Origin: Blastomyces gilchristii SLH14081
Lineage: Eukaryota > Ascomycota > Eurotiomycetes > Onygenales > Ajellomycetaceae
NCBI RefSeq assembly: GCF_000003855.2
Contig: NW_003101674.1
Location: 1,921,042 to 1,985,041, forward strand
Reading direction: 5' to 3'
DNA length: 64,000 bases
This document shows positions 58,157 to 64,000 of this stretch, piece by piece. Position 1 is the first letter of the stretch. Each line of letters opens with the position of its first letter. The position numbers and the translations under genes are program-made. The notes below the pieces were generated by a model, which had not been told where the DNA came from, ran no database searches, and saw nothing but the letters and a program-made list of their open reading frames with translations.

Positions 58157-58709
58157 CTATATGTCTCTGGTATACCCTCTTTCCAACGCCACTGTTAAAC
58201 AATATTGAAGATAGATTCCGTAGGCGTCGCTAGTATTTAATAAACCGGCGTTTGTCGAAGCGGCAAAATGCATTGACAATTGAAGGCGTCTGGTTAAATA
58301 CAAGGAAAAAAAAAAAAGATTTCGCTCGTGGTTGGCTCCTCTGCATGATTGACCTTGCTCAAGATAAGGCATCAAGGCGTTGAAAATGTCATGCGGCATC
58401 AGTCAATCTGCACGGCTACCAATTGCTCATTGAAGTTATGACGGGAATTGGCTCAGCAGGAGACCTCCATCGGAGCCGCAGCGTCTCAACATAGACGATA
58501 GACGGTGCTAGGAAAACCCGCAACATATACTCATCGAGGTGTATGGTATTCAGCCGAGAATACGCCCGGAGATAGACTGGTGGATGACGCGTAAAGAGCT
58601 CTCTAAGAAATCGTTGCCAGATATGTGTCGAACACGTCACACGCATATCAGGGATGAGGAAGCCTCGCTCTTGATTATGCTGATTAGAGATCCGGTTCAA
58701 TATCCTCAC
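58157..58709 (-). pseudogene. Possible gene relic of unknown function
   Basis: Two adjoining open stretches on the minus strand (58,709-58,416, 97 codons, and 58,399-58,157, 80 codons) together cover about 550 bases, broken by a frame change and stops. The first reads HIWQRFLRELFTRHPPVYLR, then VYVETLRLRWRSPAEPIPV. The second begins MPHDIFNALMPYLEQ, which has some look of an F-box-type opening. I do not recognise a family. It may be a decayed gene or chance. Confidence 0.2.
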
Positions 58710-59460
58710 GGTAGATAGGTATCTGCTGCGTAGGTAGTGACAATGAAAAACCCCCCTTCATAGCTCGAGGATCAAGAAAAGAGTGTTTATCAACTGAAAC
58801 GTGTTCGAATGTTGTGCAAATGGCGTGCATTGGTCTCTTCAATGATATCTCGCAACATGTTCAATGTGGGGGCGAGATGCAGCTAGGGGTGTTGACTTCT
58901 GGATCCTGAAAGACACACCTCGCTTGCGTTCTTTTTCTCAATAACGCTTTCAAACTATGTCTAAATCATCATTTTATTTGAGCTATAGCAAGCTCAGCCG
59001 GCACGGACCAACTGGAGCTCCCTCGACATCGTTAACTATCGCTGCCATCAACTTCTCCCTTCCTCCCCTGAGTCTCTGCGAATGTACGGAGAAAGTGTAA
59101 GTGCTAAACATCTAAACTCGACCTCGTTTCGTCCTTTATAAAACTACGGAAACTACTAGAAGTATGAAAATCTGTGACTTCATTATTAACAGCCGCCCCT
59201 TTCTACGCCAAGCTCAGCATAACGTTATCTAAAGCCATTACAACAGTGAGCAAATGGATGGCGTTGTTGAGATGAAGGTATACATAACATCATGCTGGGA
59301 GGTATATAATGCGTGCCCTGAGCTGCTGAACGGGGACTCTGTTTTCTTAAGCACGCTGAAATCATCATTAGGCTTTATTCAAAGATATTTTACCATTTAT
59401 ATTTCTCCCAAGACCCGGCTACCCCTACCAACCACGAAATTTCTGAACAATTGTTGGAAG

Positions 59461-59484
59461 AAAAAAAAAAAAAAAAAAAAAAAA
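59461..59484. repeat. Poly(A) tract (24 bases) immediately upstream of the MAPEG start codon
   Basis: The A run ends two bases before the ATG at 59,487 (AAACCATGC). It would lie in the 5' leader if transcription starts upstream. Confidence 0.85.
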
Positions 59485-59486
59485 CC

Positions 59487-60158
59487 ATGCAAGCTACGAA
59501 TAACTGGTCCTTTCACTCCATCGCCGGAGCATATATGCTTGGCCTAGCCCCTCATGGATACTACGTGCTTAAACTAGCTTCAATGAAACAGATATCCAAT
59601 GTCCTGTAAGTTGTCTCCTAGGGCTGGGGCGTGGAACAGGGGAAGTATTTCATTATTTGACATATACGGCCCGAAATTATTGCTAACAAAGAGATTTTCC
59701 TCCGACAGGCCTCGCGACCACTTCTCCTCACTCAAGGGTCGTATCCCAGCGGAGACATGGGGTAAGCTCTTTCGCGCGCACAGCGCGCATCTGAATGCGT
59801 TAGAGTCCCTTCCTTTGTTTGCTGCTGCAATGGTATGTACACACCGTCAATAAAACATTGTGCATCCTGCCAAGTCACAAGGCCGTTCTAGTCAAAGAAA
59901 TTTTTGAGGGGATAACAACTAACAAAAATCAAATAGATCGCAGGAAATGCCGCGAAGCTGCCTGCCAGCGATCTAAACCTGATCGCTGCTGAATATATTG
60001 GTGCCCGTATGATATACACCGCGCTGTATATGAGTGTCAAGTCGGAAGGTCTCAGCTACTTGCGAAGCGGAGTGTGGGCATGGAGTATCGGGTTGCCGCT
60101 CTACGGTCTGATCAAAGCTGGGAGGGCGCTGGCGGGAGGTGAGGGAGATATTCCTTAG
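59487..60158 (+). CDS. MAPEG-family membrane protein, three exons
   Basis: Exons 59487-59605, 59709-59832 and 59937-60158 join in frame to 154 residues. Introns begin GTAAGT and GTATGT and end CAG and TAG. Four hydrophobic segments fit the MAPEG (membrane-associated eicosanoid and glutathione metabolism) fold: about 8-28, 64-83, 93-110 and 120-138. The family blocks are visible: GRIPAETWGKLFRAHSAHLN, then ALESLPLFAAAMIAGNAA, the AxxNxxExxPLF signature, then EYIGARMIYTALYM. Fungal members of this short type are usually unassigned; glutathione transferase or peroxidase activity is possible but not shown. Residues upstream of the first intron come from an ATG directly after a 24-base A run. It lies 1.5 kb from the terpene synthase gene on the same strand. 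Confidence 0.85.
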
Positions 60159-61656
60159 ATTCTGCTGTTACTATAGCGGTTGTTGTTGGTGTCGCATTTT
60201 TCCTTTGCATGCCTGTATATATTATTGGGGCGAGATTATTTGAGAAAGAAATGGTGGTCAGCGTTGGTTTTGGCACAATAAATAGTGGGCCTTTGCTGCA
60301 CATCTCACTATACAGCCCCCAATTTTTGACATAGAGGACAGTAGTATCAGAGGGCTTGAAGATGTTCGGAGGCATCGAACTACCTTAAGCATGCATAATA
60401 CATACTCCATTATAACTGTTTTGTTTCAATATCGAATTTTTAACATCAAAGTAGAATCGGCGGAGCGTTGCTGTTGGATATACCCTAGTAGGTCCGCTCC
60501 ATAAGTCACCAGCTAGATGTTGATGACCACCTCAACATTTGTGATTTGAGAGATATGCAGGATTGACATACATAATGAATCTTGCATAGCCCTACAGAGC
60601 TATCATTCGTGTCAATCCTATAAAAACCCCACAGAAGGTGGCCACGAGAACACACATGAAGTTAGTTTGTACTGTATATACATACATTTACTGTGCAATC
60701 CAACGCCATTTTAAGGGAAACAAACAATAACAAGGACTCGTCATAACTTCCTCTAACCAGTCTTTAAAGATTGTTCTAGGCTCCAAGGTAAGAATAATAA
60801 GTCTTGCTAAAGAGATATAGAGGGTTTGGCTGGGCCTCATCAACTATGTGAGGTGTTTAATGATTGGTCAGAACCCGAAGAGCACAGTAAAACGCTAAAC
60901 TTTGTTTGGCCTGGTGCCTGCCCAGGTGTTTCTGTACGGATCGACCCTTTGTTCATTGAAGAACTTCAATGCGTCTTAACTTCTTCACGTACGTTGTACT
61001 GTACTGGCTGCGTTTTATTGATATGAAGAAAGGGAACAATAGTACCCAAATTTCATCATGGGAAAAGGACCGAAGTACCCGTACATTGTACATGTACAGT
61101 GCATACATCCATCCCACAGGGATGCGACTGTTTGCCCCCAGGTACCCGCATTCAATGTCTTCTGCTTGAGCCAAATCCAATGAAACTCGCTTCTTTTACT
61201 GGTTTACGGAACTTGGCCACTTGGGGAGTAATACGCAGAGTCCTTTGGCCAAATCCCCAAATGACCGCAAAGCTCATCGGCATACCAATGCTTCTTGTCA
61301 AAGGATCGAATCGATGGACCGAAATCGTAAGGATATCTCAACTCGTTTACTCAGAAAATTCTTTGAACATTGTTCAAAGGCAGAGAGATGCATGCCTGGT
61401 GTTCTCCTTCCCCTTACTGGGGACCCCCAAACCCAGATATAGTCTCCGTGTGAATGTCGTACTCCAAATGCACAAACGCAAGCCACATACAGATGAAAGC
61501 AACCGATAATGCGAACACTTAACATTAATAGGATTTGTCCTGCATCAAAGAAGAGTCACTTAACTGTCGAGATATAATACTCCCCTCTAGTGCTCTGTTT
61601 TCTCTTTCACAAAATTATTGTTTCCCTTAGGCAGACAGGTGCTTGTGGGCGAAATA
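60159..61656. promoter_or_regulatory. Intergenic region upstream of the terpene synthase chimera
   Basis: No supported gene. Open frames on both strands (for example 60,375-60,112 minus and 61,099-61,509 plus) show no domain. A TGTACATGTACAG palindrome lies near 61,088-61,100. Pyrimidine-rich sequence precedes the start codon. Confidence 0.4.
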
Positions 61657-64000
61657 ATGGCAAAACTCCCGGGCGTCGTGTATGATTTCAAGTTCTCAAA
61701 TTTGATTGAGCCTAGCAGAATTTCGCCGGCCTGTTTTCATAGCACACTTCCTGTCCGCGTGTCGAGATTCGTCGGGCAGTTTCAAGCCGCATCACTCGAT
61801 GCCTGGAGAGAATGGACAGAGGCGCTGGAGGCTGATCAAGAAGATTCACAGCTACGCGCCTTACATCTCACCGATAGCGGTGATAACTTCATGTCGTTAC
61901 TACTGCCAGAATGCCCACCAGAGTTAATTACTCCGTGGACGAAATTTGCACAATTTGGTTTATGTTGGCATGGTATGTCCAGCGGCTTTCATGATCTCAT
62001 GAACGTTTTTGAGCTTATAGTATCTGAGCAGATGCCGCTAAGAATCTCGATGAGCAATCTGTGAGTGCATCATGACGTAGGAGTTGATATTACAGGGAGG
62101 TTCTTAACTAACGCAAGAACAGCGTAACTCGGCGTTGACAGACCTACTGCAAAATCTGGACCAGAAGAATCAAAACTTCCAGTTCAAAATTAATGAACTG
62201 TGGTTTGATGCTTTTAAGGACTTCACGGGGACAGTTGGCATCACCGATCCCTGCACTCATTTCTCGAAGCTTTTCAAAAATATTGTGACAACAAAGCGAA
62301 CTGCAGATCTCACGGTTGAGATGAACTTCGAGGAGTATAAGTTGCTTCGAGGAGACTATGGGGAAGAAAGGCATGGCCAAATAGCCCCTCAACAGCTCTA
62401 AGGGATATGCTAACGCGTACCTCTCTACTTTTGTTCAGGCTCATCATCTCTCTCGTTGCATCGTATGCACGGATCTCGGAGGAAGAGCAGAACTCAATTT
62501 CCTCCTTCGTCGATAAAGGGATTTTGGCCCTTGCTTTGCTCAATGACCTCTACGACTATCAGAAAGCGTTCAGAAATGACAGTAAAGGTGCCACTTTGGA
62601 TAGGATCTCCAACACGGTTGTATTCCTAATGTCTACTTATAGTAGATCTGAGGATGATGCTGTGAGGATTTTGAAGACTGAGATTTGCGCGCTTGAAGAT
62701 GCTGCGTTGCATGAATATGACACTTGGCAGTTGTCAGCGGTACAAAGGTCTGATGAACTTCAATTTTATGCTGCCTTAATCATGGCGGCAGCAGGGGGGA
62801 TGGCCTATTGGAAAGCGACTTTTGAGACAGACCCGGCGACGAGCGCAAACGATGGAGATATACCTGTTAGTTACAGTTCCAAGAACTGCATACCTCGCCC
62901 ACCCCAAAACGGTGCACTCACGAATGCGCAATGGACTACACAGGATAGTCATCAATTAATGGATACGAATGATTTCTCCGGCTCCATTACAAACGTCGCA
63001 AAGACAGCCTCAAAACTGTCTGGAAACAAAGCCCAAATTTCCGTCACAGCAGAGATTGATGTCTTCCAAACCTTTAGGAGGGCACCATCGGAAACGGTGA
63101 GCCATCTGTTCCCACTTTTATAGGCACCTCCTAATAAAAACTTGGACAGATGTGCATGGCACCGTTTGAATACACTATTTCCTCTCCTAGCAAGGGAAAC
63201 TTGTCTAGACTCGTAGAGGGTTTACGGGCTTGGATCCCTGGGCTGCGAGAGGAATCAGTTAAGGTCATTGAAACCGCAGCCATGATGGTCTATCACAACT
63301 TGTTAATGTGTGTAAGGCCCTGTTCTTCATTCGCATAGCCGATACCGCATGACTGAAAATGTTCTTCAACCGATTTAGGGTAGATGATGTACAAGACGGC
63401 TCGCAGACGCGGCGAGGAATGCCTGCAGCGTACATCTTGTATGGCACGAATCAGACCATGAACTCGGCAACCTACGTTTGGGTTAAAATATTCGAGCTAA
63501 TGGCGCAATTGAAATTCGCGGATGCATGCAGAGATATCTTAATTGGTAGGTTGAATTGAAGCCTCTTAAGCCTTCCCACACTCAGACAATTTTGGGTAAA
63601 TTGTTAACTTTACTGTCACAGATGAATTGAAATCCTTGGGTCTAGGCCAGTCTCTGGAATTGCACTGGAGATTTCACAAGCTGTGTCCACCCATCAGTGA
63701 TTACTTTGTCATGGTCGACAATAAGTCGGGGAGTTTCTTTCAGCTCGTGATGAGGTTAATGTCTGCAGAGTCGGAGAATCCAGCAGCCCCGGACACCAAG
63801 CTGTCACATTTCATTAATCTACTGGGAAGATACTATCAGATATGGAATGATTATCAGAATTTGGAGTCTAGCGAGGTAAGTTCTGTTCTTTTACCCTCAT
63901 TCAAGTCCCCATTCCTTCGATCATTATTCTTCAACCCCCCACCCAAGACAATCAAATGCTAATTATTACTTGATTTGCCCACTTCCACCTGCAGTACATG
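61657..64000 (+). CDS. Chimeric terpene cyclase-prenyltransferase (fusicoccadiene synthase type), cyclase motifs degenerate, 3' end outside window
   Basis: Exons 61657-61972, 62032-62060, 62123-62370, 62439-63096, 63150-63307, 63379-63545, 63622-63875 and 63995 onward join in frame to 612 residues so far. Fungal chimeras make geranylgeranyl or longer diphosphate in the C-terminal domain and cyclise it in the N-terminal domain. N-terminal blocks fit (CFHSTLPVRVSRF, FMSLLLPECPPELI, FEEYKLLRGDYG), but the first metal motif DDxxE is DAAKN at 106-110. The second, NDxxSxxxE, is NDLYDYQKA at 233-241. The prenyltransferase half keeps PFEYTISSPSKG, HNLLMVDDVQDGSQTRRG with Asp472, 473 and 476, and GTNQTMNSATY. 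Its second motif is NDYQN at 601-605 instead of DDYxN. Intron 3 needs a GC donor. It probably makes a linear diphosphate, or is decaying. Confidence 0.85.

Larger units (their letters stand above)
56439..59486. other. 3-kb intergenic region
   Basis: No confident gene. There is a TA run near 56,541-56,558, a C12 run at 57,553-57,564, GTACTCCGTAA at 58,067, and an AT-rich stretch near 59,100-59,460 ending in A24. On the minus strand, 58,709-58,157 is nearly open in two successive frames and is listed separately. Confidence 0.4.

Noticed and set aside
60112..60375. 87-codon minus-strand open frame
   Set aside because: It overlaps the MAPEG 3' end and has no recognisable features.
61099..61509. 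136-codon open frame upstream of the terpene synthase
   Set aside because: No similarity to cyclase or tailoring enzymes, and it does not connect in frame by plausible splice sites to the synthase.

Overview
The window looks like nuclear DNA of a filamentous ascomycete (Pezizomycotina), most likely a Eurotiomycete (Eurotiales or Onygenales). Genes in the right half carry short 59-130 bp GT-AG introns, often with a CTAAC branch site. They encode typical mould proteins: a Zn2Cys6 regulator, a half-size ABCG transporter, a GT71 mannosyltransferase, secreted dipeptidyl-peptidase IV and a chimeric terpene synthase. The species cannot be fixed from the sequence alone.

Bases 1 to about 33,000 are one AT-rich, gene-poor block made almost entirely of nested, mutation-scarred transposons. 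From left to right it holds: a Tad1-like LINE on the minus strand (1 to about 3,130, cut by the window edge); a GC-richer island (about 4,090-4,805); the 3' end of a second LINE on the plus strand (about 4,820-6,270); the 3' end of a chromodomain Gypsy element (about 6,300-7,297) sitting in a Copia element (about 7,298-9,213); a complete chromodomain Gypsy (9,219-16,476, TSD TATAG); a 502-bp MITE (16,694-17,195); a PIF/Harbinger-type transposase gene split by a second complete Gypsy (17,735-25,544, minus strand, TSD AGATC); and a third Gypsy (27,340-32,601, minus strand, TSD AATAC) carrying a second copy of the MITE. The scars are C-to-T and G-to-A changes that removed nearly all CG, CC and GG dinucleotides and turned many tryptophan codons into stops. 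CT/AG dinucleotides were spared. This is a repeat-induced point mutation (RIP)-like pattern, and it fades at the outer edge of each element.

From about 33,000 the composition changes to ordinary fungal DNA with nine genes: cnxG-type molybdopterin synthase small subunit (33,982), a GFA/CENP-V-like zinc protein (34,830-35,486, minus), a Zn2Cys6 transcription factor (39,718-41,490), an ABCG half transporter in seven exons (43,654-45,989, minus), a GT71 alpha-mannosyltransferase (47,633-49,228), secreted DPP IV with a 6-nt first exon (50,114-52,540, minus), a CCCH zinc-finger protein in five exons (54,706-56,438, minus), a MAPEG-family membrane protein (59,487-60,158) and a prenyltransferase/terpene-cyclase chimera (61,657 to beyond 64,000). 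These are mostly unrelated housekeeping or secretory genes separated by long intergenic regions. Only the last one points to secondary metabolism, and a cluster, if there is one, would lie to the right of the window.

The most unusual items are the terpene synthase chimera, whose cyclase domain has lost both metal-binding motifs while its prenyltransferase domain keeps its first Asp-rich motif, and the edge-graded, CpT-sparing mutation pattern across the nested transposons. I found no tRNA, rRNA or CRISPR signal.
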